From contig JACKBV010000052.1 of assembly GCA_020634315.1 (NCBI GenBank), positions 1 to 11,771 of the forward strand: a DNA stretch of 11,771 nt, read 5' to 3'. This stretch comes from Ardenticatenaceae bacterium (GTDB lineage: Bacteria > Chloroflexota > Anaerolineae > Promineifilales > Promineifilaceae). Shown one piece after another: positions 1 to 8,100 of the stretch (the stretch's first letter is position 1; each line of letters opens with the position of its first letter). Below the pieces are notes generated by a model. It had not been told where the DNA came from, did not search any database, and was given only the letters and a program-made list of their open reading frames with translations. The position numbers were made by a program, and so were the translations under genes.

Positions 1-19
1 CATTACTTGACACATGATG

Positions 20-25
20 TATAAT
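20..25 (+). promoter_or_regulatory. possible -10 element for 110-991
   Basis: A perfect TATAAT hexamer sits 84 bp upstream of the ATG at 110. The matching -35 with a normal spacer would lie at or beyond the left window edge and cannot be judged. A TTGACA at 7-12 is only 7 nt away, too close to serve as its partner. The adjacent palindrome at 29-42 supports this being a regulated start. Confidence 0.4.
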
Positions 26-28
26 TTT

Positions 29-42
29 AGAACAAACGTTCG
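29..42. promoter_or_regulatory. LexA/SOS-box-like operator
   Basis: The sequence reads AGAACAAACGTTCG, with a perfect GAAC-N4-GTTC palindrome at 30-41. It matches 13 of 14 positions of the Bacillus-type LexA box (CGAAC-RNRY-GTTCG), including the RNRY centre. It lies 68 bp before the ATG at 110 and just downstream of a TATAAT hexamer at 20-25. If that hexamer is the -10, the box covers the transcription start, a good place for a repressor. The -35 would fall off the window edge. SOS control of the downstream membrane protein is inferred; only the palindrome and its position are seen. Confidence 0.55.
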
Positions 43-109
43 CAAAATTAGAACAACAAAAGCGGCTGGTGGGGAAGGGTTGTGGTAGTGGATTGAGGAG
101 ATACGAGAC

Positions 110-991
110 ATGACAAAACAGCAGTTTGACAGGCGGCAGCGCCAGGGAAATGAGGGTTCGAGTTGGGGGGTGAAAGGGGTAACGGCCGTTTCCACCCCCA
201 TGGCTCTTGGTTTAATTTTATTGGTGGCATTGATTGCCTTTGAGATGTTCAACTTTGATACGACACGCTTCGCGCTGGCGAGCTTATTGGGCGATGTGCG
301 CTTTGTCGGCGTGTCGTGGGCGGGCATTTTGGCGGTGGCTTTTTGTGCCATCGACTTTGCCGGGCTGGTACGCTTTTTCATGCCCGATGAGGGCACAGGA
401 CGCCAGACGGAATATTGGTATTTGATGGGCGCATGGCTGTTAGGTGCCACGATGAACGCCATCATGACCTGGTGGGCTGTTTCGTTGACATTGCTCAACC
501 ATGACTTTGGCAATGAAGTGCTGAGCCGCGAACAACTGCTGCGCAGTGTGCCGATTTTTGTGGCGGTTTTGGTCTGGTTGACGCGCATTCTTTTCATTGG
601 TGCTTTCACCGTTGCCGGTGATCACTTGTTTGATTTTAATGGGGCAGGGGCACGTCGCCCAGCAGCGGCTGGGCAGCGGATGTCGCAAGCGTTGGAAGCG
701 CCGCGTCGGGCGCAACCTGCCAGCCAGGTGATGGCACGGCAGCGTTCGGTTGCCCCGCAACCTGTTGCGCAGCAGCCAACCATGCGTGAAGTGGTGGAAG
801 AGATGCCTGCGCCTCAACAACGAATGGAACAACCTATCCCGGCTCCCCGTGTTAATACGCCAGCGATGCCACAGCGACAAAACTCGCGTGTGCGGCAGCG
901 TCCACCTCGTCCAAATGGCGTGATTCGCCGTACTCCGGCTGGTGTTCATGCCAGCCCGCAACAAAACGGCCGTAACACAAACTATCGGTAA
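110..991 (+). CDS. four-helix membrane protein with basic Pro/Gln/Arg-rich tail
   Basis: This is a 293-aa protein whose family I do not recognise with certainty. The start is ATG 110, supported by GAGGAG at 95-100 with 9-nt spacing. Residues 1-30 are polar. Four hydrophobic segments follow at about 31-49, 67-88, 103-124 and 147-170; the second ends in a charged FFMPDE stretch and the third contains TWW. Residues 172-293 form a low-complexity tail rich in Pro, Gln, Arg and Ala with no domain visible; its basic character suggests it faces the cytoplasm or binds nucleic acid or lipid. The next gene is a membrane-anchored lytic transglycosylase 110 bp downstream, so a role in envelope or secretion/conjugation machinery is possible, by inference only. 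The gene contains two ACGGCCGT palindromes (182, 966). An SOS-box-like palindrome lies upstream. Confidence 0.8.
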   Translation: MTKQQFDRRQRQGNEGSSWGVKGVTAVSTPMALGLILLVALIAFEMFNFDTTRFALASLLGDVRFVGVSWAGILAVAFCAIDFAGLVRFFMPDEGTGRQTEYWYLMGAWLLGATMNAIMTWWAVSLTLLNHDFGNEVLSREQLLRSVPIFVAVLVWLTRILFIGAFTVAGDHLFDFNGAGARRPAAAGQRMSQALEAPRRAQPASQVMARQRSVAPQPVAQQPTMREVVEEMPAPQQRMEQPIPAPRVNTPAMPQRQNSRVRQRPPRPNGVIRRTPAGVHASPQQNGRNTNYR

Positions 992-1014
992 CTCATCCCG
1001 TTATATGCTGTGAT

Positions 1015-1076
1015 AGTAAACAGTCATCAGCATGCAGTAATCAACTTATTACTGACACTGCTGGTGACTGTTTACT
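1015..1076. repeat. 62-nt imperfect inverted repeat (hairpin/cruciform)
   Basis: AGTAAACAGTCA (1015-1026) pairs perfectly with TGACTGTTTACT (1065-1076). Pairing continues inward through CAGCA at 1028-1032 with TGCTG at 1059-1063, a small internal loop, and CAGTAAT (1035-1041) with ATTACTG (1048-1054), leaving a six-base loop. It fills most of the gap between the stop at 991 and the start at 1102. There is no long T-run after it, so it is not a standard intrinsic terminator. It could be a REP-like or MITE-like repeat, an mRNA-processing or attenuating hairpin, or a protein-binding site. The ends also contain short CAGTAA/CAGTCA-type units. Confidence 0.7.
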
Positions 1077-1101
1077 GTTTATGGAAAGTGTGAGGTAAAC
1101 T

Positions 1102-1875
1102 ATGACCCTATACCAAACTAGTTTTACGTATTCGATCATAGAGACACCATTGAGCGAACCACAGTTCATCATTACCGAAGCGGATTTACCACCGGCAGCG
1201 CCGCAGCCTGTTTTGCAACAACGAATGATGTTGATTTTGATGCTGGCTGTTATGGCGATTATTGGTTTTGCCGTTGTTTTGGCTCCTCGTTTGCAGATGG
1301 AAACGACGACAACGGCTGCTGTTGTGCCAGATGTGGCCGCGGAAACGGCCGTTCTCCCCAACCCTCCCGTGGCGACCGGCATCATTTCTCCCGTCTTTTC
1401 GCCCGAAGTGCAGCATTGGGCGTCCCAAATCGTCGCCTGGTCAAACGAACATGGCCTCGACCCGGACATTACCGCCACAATCATGCAAATTGAATCGTGC
1501 GGCGATCCCCAGGCGTTGTCCCATGCGGGGGCGCATGGCCTCTTCCAGGTGATGCCCTTCCACTTTGAGACCGGCGAGGATATGTTTGATCCGGACACCA
1601 ATGCGTTTCGCGGCTTGAGCTTTTACGCCTATGTCCTCGACTTAACTGATGGCAACGTTGGGCTGGCATTCGCCGGGTACAACGGCGGGCCAGGTGCGGC
1701 TCTGAGCAGTTGGGGCAATTGGCTGCCGGAAACGCAGCGCTACTACACCTGGGGCACGGGCATTTATGAAGATGCAAAAGCAGGGCTGGAGCAAAGCCCC
1801 ACCTTGCAAGAGTGGATGACGGCAGGGGGCGTTAGCCTGTGCCAGCAGGCGGCAACACGTCTCGGTCTGCAATAA
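1102..1875 (+). CDS. membrane-anchored SLT-family lytic transglycosylase
   Basis: This 257-aa protein probably cleaves the glycan strands of peptidoglycan on the outer face of the membrane. The start is ATG 1102 with GAGGT at 1092-1096. Residues 1-40 are cytoplasmic and Pro-rich, 42-61 form one transmembrane helix, and 62-100 are a Thr/Ala/Pro linker. Residues 101-230 are a lysozyme-like SLT domain (GH23-like): QIES holds the likely catalytic Glu131, GAHGLFQVMP is at 143-152, and AGYNGGPG at 191-198 is the family's usual YNGG motif. The topology is that of a type II membrane protein. Such enzymes remodel the wall locally, for example around secretion or conjugation channels (VirB1-like), or act in general wall turnover. 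The gene ends 44 bp inside the convergent gene's coding region. One ACGGCCGT palindrome (1345) lies in the linker and encodes ETAV. The enzyme class is secure; the process it serves is inferred. Confidence 0.9.
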   Translation: MTLYQTSFTYSIIETPLSEPQFIITEADLPPAAPQPVLQQRMMLILMLAVMAIIGFAVVLAPRLQMETTTTAAVVPDVAAETAVLPNPPVATGIISPVFSPEVQHWASQIVAWSNEHGLDPDITATIMQIESCGDPQALSHAGAHGLFQVMPFHFETGEDMFDPDTNAFRGLSFYAYVLDLTDGNVGLAFAGYNGGPGAALSSWGNWLPETQRYYTWGTGIYEDAKAGLEQSPTLQEWMTAGGVSLCQQAATRLGLQ

Positions 1876-4800
1876 GGTCGCGGAGAGCGCGGTGTGTAGG
1901 GACATTTTCCAGAAATGATTGACGCACGACCGGGTCGCCAATGTGGTTGGCCCGGTCGTTGAGCAATTGTTGGGCGTTTTGCAAAAGAGACGGCGCACGC
2001 GCGTCCTGGTGCGCGTGTAAAATCTGATAGCAGGTGAGGTAAATGCGCAAGGGCTGCTCGCTACCTGTCAGGTTGTTTTCTTGCAAATAGGTCAGGATGG
2101 CTGTGGTGTGGGCCAAGGCTTCGGCACTGGCTGGCGGGTAGGTGCGTGCCAATCCGGCCAGACTTTCTAAGGCAAGGGCTGATTCCCCCAATTCGGTGCG
2201 AATTTCATAGGCTTGTTGGTAGACTGTGCGGGCAACGGCCGTTTCCGCCAATCCCAAATGCGCATGACCAAGATGAGTGAGGGCAAAAGCGGCCGTCGAA
2301 CGGTCGCCCAGTTCGCGGGCGATGTCCAGCGCTTGTTGGCTGTAAGCGACAGCCGCTGCATCTTGTTCCCGCAAATGATGCAGCAAGCCCAGGTTCGAGA
2401 GAACCATCGCTTCATCGCGGCGGCGTCCCATCTGGCGGAACATGGTCAGGGCCTGCTGGTAATGTGTTTGTGCGCTGGCGTAATCGCCTAGTTCTGCGGC
2501 GACATTTGCCAGGTTGTTCAGCGCCAGTGCTTCGCCTTGTTGATCGCCAACATCTCTTTTGAGGGGCAGCGCCGCTTCATAATGCGCACGCGCTTGCGCA
2601 TAGTCGCCCTGGCTGCGGGCAATAATTCCCAGGTTGTTGCGAATCTGGCTTTCCACGCGCACATCGCCAATTTCATTGACAATGGTCAGCGCTTGCTGGT
2701 AATGATGCTGTGCGGCGGCGTAATCGCCGAGGTTGCGGTGAATGACGCCGAGATTGTTGTGCATGCCACCGAGGCCGCGCCGGTCGCCGATTTGTTCGTA
2801 GACGGACAGGGCTTGCAGGCAATAGGTGCGTGCTTGCGCATAGTCGCCCTGATAGGCGGCGACGGCGACCAACGAGCGCAAGACATCGGCCACGGCTGGC
2901 TGGTCGTGGCTGGCTTGTGCGCTGTCTTGCGCCTGGGTGAGGTGGGCGGCGGCCGTTTCAAATTGCCCCAGGCCGACGAGGGCGACGCCCCACTGCATGT
3001 GGGCGACGGTGAAAACGGCCGTATCCGCAGCATGAAGCGCGAGTGCTGTTTGGGCAAAGGTAACGGCCGTTTCGTGCATGCCCAACTTGTTCAAGATGCG
3101 TGCCCGCTCGGCGTGCAGCCGTGCCAGCAAAGGCTGGTTTGTGGTGACGGTGATGGCCTCGTGCAGCAGCGCATCCGCCTCCTGGTGGGGGCCAGTTACG
3201 AGGTAGTAACGGAGCAAGCTGGTGAGCGCGTGTTGCACACTCTCTGTGTCGGCATGGTGTACTGCCCAATCCCAGGCGGCGCGGACATCGGCCCATTGCT
3301 GGCGGATGGCGGATTGGGCGGCGGCGGCGTGCAATCCGGTCAAGTCATGTTCGCAAGCGGCGAGTAATTTCATGTAATGGCGGCTGTGGGATTGCTGCAC
3401 GGAAACGGCCGTTTGCGGGGCAAGCAGCGACGCGCTAAAGCGGCGCAGCGTGGCGTGTATCTGGTAATGGCCGACACCCATTTGGCGGCTGTCGGGCAGG
3501 AGGCGCAAGATGGATTTGTCTACCAGGGAGAGCAGGCGGTGGGGCGAGGTTTGGGTGACGGAAACGGCCGTTTCCAGCGCAAAACTGCCACGAAAAACCG
3601 ACAGACGCTTGAGTGTTTCTTGCTCTTCCGGCAATAGGTGACGCCAGGTGTAGTTGAAAACAGCACGCAAGCTCAAATGGCGCGATGGCGCATCAGGTTG
3701 CTGGCTGTCAAGAAAATCGAGGTCGGCGGCTATTTCTGCGGCAATCTCGGCCGGTGTGTAGGTACGCATGGCGGCTGCTGCCAACTCGATGCCCAACGGC
3801 GACCCATCAACAAGGCGGCAAATGGTGGTGATGGCGGGGCCATTGGCCGGTGTCAGGATGAAATCGGGCTGTGCCAAAGTGGCGCGTGTGCAAAATAAGG
3901 CGATGGCCGCGCTGTCTGCGCCGCGCGTGGGCAGCGGCAGCCCATCGACATCAATGATGTATTCGCCAGGAAAATTGAAGCGTTCCTGGGATGTGGCGAG
4001 AATCTTGAGCTGTGGCGCTTGCTGCAAAAGCCTTGGCAGGAAATCGGCCGCGCTGAGGGTTGCTGCGGTGAGCAAGGTTTCGCCGTTGTCGAGGATGAGC
4101 AGCATTTCGCGTGGGCGCAGGGCGGCGAGAAGCTGTTCCTCTGGCGCTTGTTTGCCATCGAGGGGGATGTTGAGGGCGGCGGCGAGCATGGGGATGAAGG
4201 CAACGGCCGTTTCCAGTGATGCCAGGGAAACGAAATGAATCCCGTGTAAATAATCGACCACTCTTTCCTGCGCGGCATGCAGGGCCAGGCGAGATTTGCC
4301 AATGCCGCCCGGTCCCACCAGGGTGAGGAGGCGGCAGGCGGGGTCGTCGAGCTGCTGTTGGATGGCGGCGAGTTCACGGTGACGGCCAATGAAGGGCGTT
4401 TGCGGGATGGGCAGGTTTGGCGGATGGGCAACGGCCGTTTCGATGCGTGCTGCCAGGTCAACTGTTTCCGCTGTGGGGGTGACGCCTAGTTCTTGCGCCA
4501 GCAAGGCGCAGCATTGTTGGTAATGGGCGAGGGCGGCGGCCGTTTCGCCACGACGGGCCAACAGCAGCATCCATTGGCGGTGCGCCGCTTCCTCCAGCGG
4601 GGCGAGGGTTAGCAGCTGCGCCGCGTACTGCCGCCCCATCTCATATTGGCGGGTATACAGTGCCGCGGCGACCAGTGCATACAGCGCGGTGACAGCCATA
4701 TGCCGCCACCGTTCGCGTTCCAGGGCGACCCAATTGTCAAAATCGGGGCTGTCGGGCAGATGCAGCCCGGTGAGGAAGCCATCTTGATAGTGGGAAACGG

Positions 4801-5161
4801 CCGTTGCCAGTGGCGACAAATCATCTGGGGCTTTTTGCCATTGGGCAAAGAGGCGCACAAACTCGTCGGTGTCCAGGTAGATTGGCTGGCTGTTGTCGAT
4901 GGCGACGACTTGCCGCTCAATGTGCAGATAATCGCCTAGCAATTGGCGCAGCGCAGAAAGCAGTTTGCGTAAATTGGCGGCAGCCTGGTCGGCGCTGCTG
5001 TCATCCCAAAACATGGTCGCCAGCACTTCGCGGGCAATGGGGCGGCGCTGGCAAACGAGGTAAGCCAGCACGGCTTCCGCTTTGCGCGTGGGCAGTGCCA
5101 GCGTCGTCCCGTCTTGCGTGACGAGCAAATTACCGAAGAGGTGAATGGAGAGGTGAGACAT
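1832..5161 (-). CDS. SARP-type transcriptional regulator with STAND NTPase and TPRs (second of pair)
   Basis: A 1109-aa cytoplasmic signal-integrating transcription factor. Residues 1-90 are an OmpR-like winged helix (SIHLFG start, RKAEAVLAYL, then AAANLRKLLSALR). Residues 97-240 are a BTAD helical domain. Residues 250-480 are an NB-ARC/AAA module with Walker A GPGGIGKS (283-290), Walker B LLILDN (354-359) and GSPLGIELA (453-461). About 500-600 is a winged-helix/ARC2-like part. About 650-1000 hold TPRs, with regular 40-residue units of the GDYAQA type from about 770. The start ATG 5161 gives the usual SARP N-terminus; an in-frame ATG at 5269 would overlap the previous gene by 82 bp. It begins 26 nt after that gene's stop, and no strong ribosome site is visible, so translational coupling is likely. 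Compared with its partner, FEH after Walker B is GET, and the sensor TSR is TSQ. Target and ligand are unknown. Confidence 0.92.
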   Translation of the reverse strand: MSHLSIHLFGNLLVTQDGTTLALPTRKAEAVLAYLVCQRRPIAREVLATMFWDDSSADQAAANLRKLLSALRQLLGDYLHIERQVVAIDNSQPIYLDTDEFVRLFAQWQKAPDDLSPLATAVSHYQDGFLTGLHLPDSPDFDNWVALERERWRHMAVTALYALVAAALYTRQYEMGRQYAAQLLTLAPLEEAAHRQWMLLLARRGETAAALAHYQQCCALLAQELGVTPTAETVDLAARIETAVAHPPNLPIPQTPFIGRHRELAAIQQQLDDPACRLLTLVGPGGIGKSRLALHAAQERVVDYLHGIHFVSLASLETAVAFIPMLAAALNIPLDGKQAPEEQLLAALRPREMLLILDNGETLLTAATLSAADFLPRLLQQAPQLKILATSQERFNFPGEYIIDVDGLPLPTRGADSAAIALFCTRATLAQPDFILTPANGPAITTICRLVDGSPLGIELAAAAMRTYTPAEIAAEIAADLDFLDSQQPDAPSRHLSLRAVFNYTWRHLLPEEQETLKRLSVFRGSFALETAVSVTQTSPHRLLSLVDKSILRLLPDSRQMGVGHYQIHATLRRFSASLLAPQTAVSVQQSHSRHYMKLLAACEHDLTGLHAAAAQSAIRQQWADVRAAWDWAVHHADTESVQHALTSLLRYYLVTGPHQEADALLHEAITVTTNQPLLARLHAERARILNKLGMHETAVTFAQTALALHAADTAVFTVAHMQWGVALVGLGQFETAAAHLTQAQDSAQASHDQPAVADVLRSLVAVAAYQGDYAQARTYCLQALSVYEQIGDRRGLGGMHNNLGVIHRNLGDYAAAQHHYQQALTIVNEIGDVRVESQIRNNLGIIARSQGDYAQARAHYEAALPLKRDVGDQQGEALALNNLANVAAELGDYASAQTHYQQALTMFRQMGRRRDEAMVLSNLGLLHHLREQDAAAVAYSQQALDIARELGDRSTAAFALTHLGHAHLGLAETAVARTVYQQAYEIRTELGESALALESLAGLARTYPPASAEALAHTTAILTYLQENNLTGSEQPLRIYLTCYQILHAHQDARAPSLLQNAQQLLNDRANHIGDPVVRQSFLENVPTHRALRDLIADRDVLPPAGTG
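1926..1959 (+). terminator. possible weak terminator hairpin after the transglycosylase
   Basis: ACGACCGGG at 1926-1934 pairs perfectly with CCCGGTCGT at 1951-1959. After a three-base bulge, CCAA (1938-1941) pairs with TTGG (1947-1950). The hairpin lies about 50 bp beyond the + strand stop at 1875, inside the 3' end of the convergent regulator gene. The sequence after it is only mildly T-rich, so termination may be inefficient or Rho-dependent. It could equally be a chance product of the coding sequence. Confidence 0.3.
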
Positions 5162-5187
5162 GTTGTTGTTGGCTGCCGCTTGCCGGT

Positions 5188-8100
5188 TTACAGGTCGAGC
5201 AGCAGTGCTTTTTCCGGTATTTTGACGAGGCTGGTGGCGATGTCGAGTAGGGAGCGGGTGGGCTGCCATTGCTGCACTTCTGGCTCAGCCTGGCTGATGA
5301 TTTGCCTGATTTTGTCTTGCAGGGCTGCGATGCAGGTGGGTTCGGCAAGTAATCCGTGCAAAATGTCGTTGGCGGTGGCGAGAACGGCCGTTTCCTGAGA
5401 TGTTTCGCGCCACAGCCGGGCAAGGCCGAACAGGCTGTAAAAAATGCGGTCGCTGGCGTTGAGTTGGTAGGCCAATGTCAATGCTTGCTGCCAGCGGGTT
5501 CGCGAAAGCGTGTAATCCTTTTGCAGCCAGGCCAGTTCTGCCAGATTAGACAAACTAAACACAATGCCGATCTGATCATCAATTTGTTGGCTAATGGTCA
5601 GGCTTTCCTGATACAGCTCGGCGGCGTTGTCGTGTGCGCCAAGTTCCTGGTACGCCGTGCCCAGGTTGAGCAGGGAAATGGCAATGCTCAGCGGTGCGCC
5701 AATTTCGCGCTTGATGACCAGGCTTTCCTGATAATAGCGTACGCCTTCTTCCCATTTGCGCAAATCGCAGGCGAGATTGCCCAGGTTGTTGAGCAGATTG
5801 GCGATCCCGATTTTGTCGCCAATCTGACGGCGCAGGGTCAGGCTTTGCTCATATTGGGCCTGTGCGCCGCTGTAATCGCCTCGTTCTTGGGCGATGGCGG
5901 CGAGGCTGTTGAGGGTTTTGGCACGGCCGTTCAGGTCGTCATTCGCTATTTGCAGAGCCAGGGTTTGTTGCAGCAAGGTTTCGGCCTGATCCGGTTGGTT
6001 GAGGTGGCAATAGGCGTTGCCCAAATCGAGCAGCACGGTGCTGACGCGGTATGTGTCGCCGAGCGCCTGGAAGCGGGCCATGCTTTGTTCGTAAAAAGGG
6101 ATGGCGGCGGCGTATTGGCTGCGTGCCTGAGCCAGACGCCCGCGCTGGCGCAAGATCATGGCCTGTTCTGTGTCCATGTTGTGGGCGACGACGATGGGTT
6201 CGATGACATCGAGCTGCTGGATGGCTTCGTCGTAGTCGGCCAGCCCGTAGGCGAAGATGGCCTGCCGAATGCACAATCTGGCCCAAGTGGTTTGGGCGGC
6301 GGTTGTGGTTTGCTGTGCCAGGGCGGCGGCGGTTGGTTGGAATTGGGTGAAGGCGTCCTGGTAACGGCCGTTCACATGATAAAACCAATACAATGGCTCT
6401 AACATCTGGTCAAGCAAGGCGATGTCGCTTTGTTGTGTCGCCCACACCCAGGCGGCCTGAATGTTTTCTAGCTCATGCTGGATGGTGTCGAGGGCTTCTT
6501 TTTGGCGGATGCTGCGCAGGAGGGGGAGCAGGTTTGCCAGCCGTGTGGCGCAGTAATTGGCGTGTTTTTCTTGGGTGGCGGCGGCATGGTCGCTTTGCTG
6601 GAGTTTTTCGCAGGCGTATTGGCGGATGAGTTCGTGGATGTGGAAACGGCCGTTTTCATCCTGATGCAGCAGCGATTTTTGTGTGAACTCGTCTAAGTTG
6701 GCGGGTGGGGCGATGGCTGCTGCGGCAACGGCCGTAAATCCGCCGCGAAAAACAGCCAGATGCATCAGGGCAGATTGTTCGGGAGGCGTGAGTAAATTCC
6801 AAGAGTAATCAAAGACCGCACGCATACTGCGCTGGCGGGGTGGCAGCCAACGCGCACGTGTGTCGAGAAAGTCGAGATTTTGGCGGATGTGCGCGGCAAT
6901 TTGTGCCGGGGTGAAAGCACGCATGGCGGCGGCGGCCAGTTCCAACCCCAACGGCAGCCCTTCGACCAGATGGCAAATGTGGCGAATGTCAGCTTCATTG
7001 ACCGGCGTGATGGCAAACGTGGGACACACTTGTACTGTGCGTTCCTGAAATAGCTGTACGGCTGCGTAGGTGTCCAATGGCTGCTGGTTGTCTGGGTCGG
7101 GCAGGGGCAGTCCACCCAAATCGAAGACCCATTCTTCCGCCAAATTGAGGCGTACGCGCGAGGTGACGATCAGTTTGACGGCGGGGGCGACGTGCAGGAC
7201 TTTTGCCAGCATGGGGGACATATCCAGCAAATGCTCGAAGTTGTCGAGAATGAGGAGCAGTTCTTTGGCTTGCAAATAGTCCAGCATTTGTTGGTGTGGC
7301 GTGAGACGGCCGTTGCTGGGGACGCCAAGGTATGTGTTGATGGTGGTGAGCAGGTTGTTTGTGGTCACATCGGCCAGCGGGATGAAGCAGACCCCTTCGC
7401 GGAACTCGGTTTGTTGGATGCTGGCTAACTGCTGGGCCAGCCGGGTTTTGCCGACGCCGCCCATGCCGGTGATGGTTATGAGCCGCGTCTCTGAATTGTC
7501 GAGTTGTTGGTTGAGTTGGGCCAGTTCGCAGTTGCGCCCGATGAAGCTGGTCAGGCCGGGTGGCGTTGTCATTGAGCGTGTGCCTGCGGCGCGGATGCGG
7601 GCAATGGTCAATTCTGTGGCGGTTGTTGGCGTGACGCCCAGTTCTGTGGCGAGGATGTGGCGGCATTGCTCATATTGGGCGAGGGCGGCATTGCGCTGCC
7701 CCTGGCGTGCTTGCAGGCGCATCATTTGGCGATGGGCGGCTTCTTGCAATGGATCGAGGGCGAGCCAATGGGCGGCGTGGCGGATGCCCTGGTTGTATTG
7801 GCCGTTATGCAGGGCGTGGGCAACCAGTTCGCGCAAAATGTGTGTGGCGGCCAGGAAGAATCGTTCTCTTTCTAGCGAAGCCCATTCGTCGAAGGCGAGG
7901 CTGTCGCGCAGGTAAAATCCGGCGAGGAAGTCGCCCCGGTAAAGGGCGATGGCTTTTTCAAGCGCGGCGAGTTGGGTTGTGGCGGCGCTGTCTGTTTGCT
8001 GCCATTGTTGGAAGAGGTGGGTGAATTCGGCCGTGTCGAGCCAGATGTTGCTAGACGGATTTAGGGCGATGTCGTCGCGGGTGATGGTGAGGAAGTCGCC

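Noticed and set aside
7..25. TTGACA and TATAAT as a -35/-10 pair
   Set aside because: They are separated by only 7 nt instead of about 17, so they cannot form one promoter.
440..964. A 174-codon - strand open frame opposite the membrane protein
   Set aside because: Its product is His/Arg-rich with no fold signal, and the + strand frame has a good ribosome site and coherent membrane helices.
2537..3367. A 276-codon + strand open frame opposite the second regulator
   Set aside because: It is antisense to clear TPR coding sequence, its product has no recognisable domain, and its NGR/GENGR segments come from the palindrome read in another frame.
5162..5269. ATG at 5269 as the start of the second regulator
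   Set aside because: It would add 36 residues unlike any SARP N-terminus and overlap the previous gene by 82 bp; ATG 5161 gives the typical start.
5356..6402. A 348-codon + strand open frame opposite the first regulator
   Set aside because: It is a mirror of TPR-coding DNA, with repeated low-complexity residues that follow the 120-bp TPR period and no convincing ribosome site or family.
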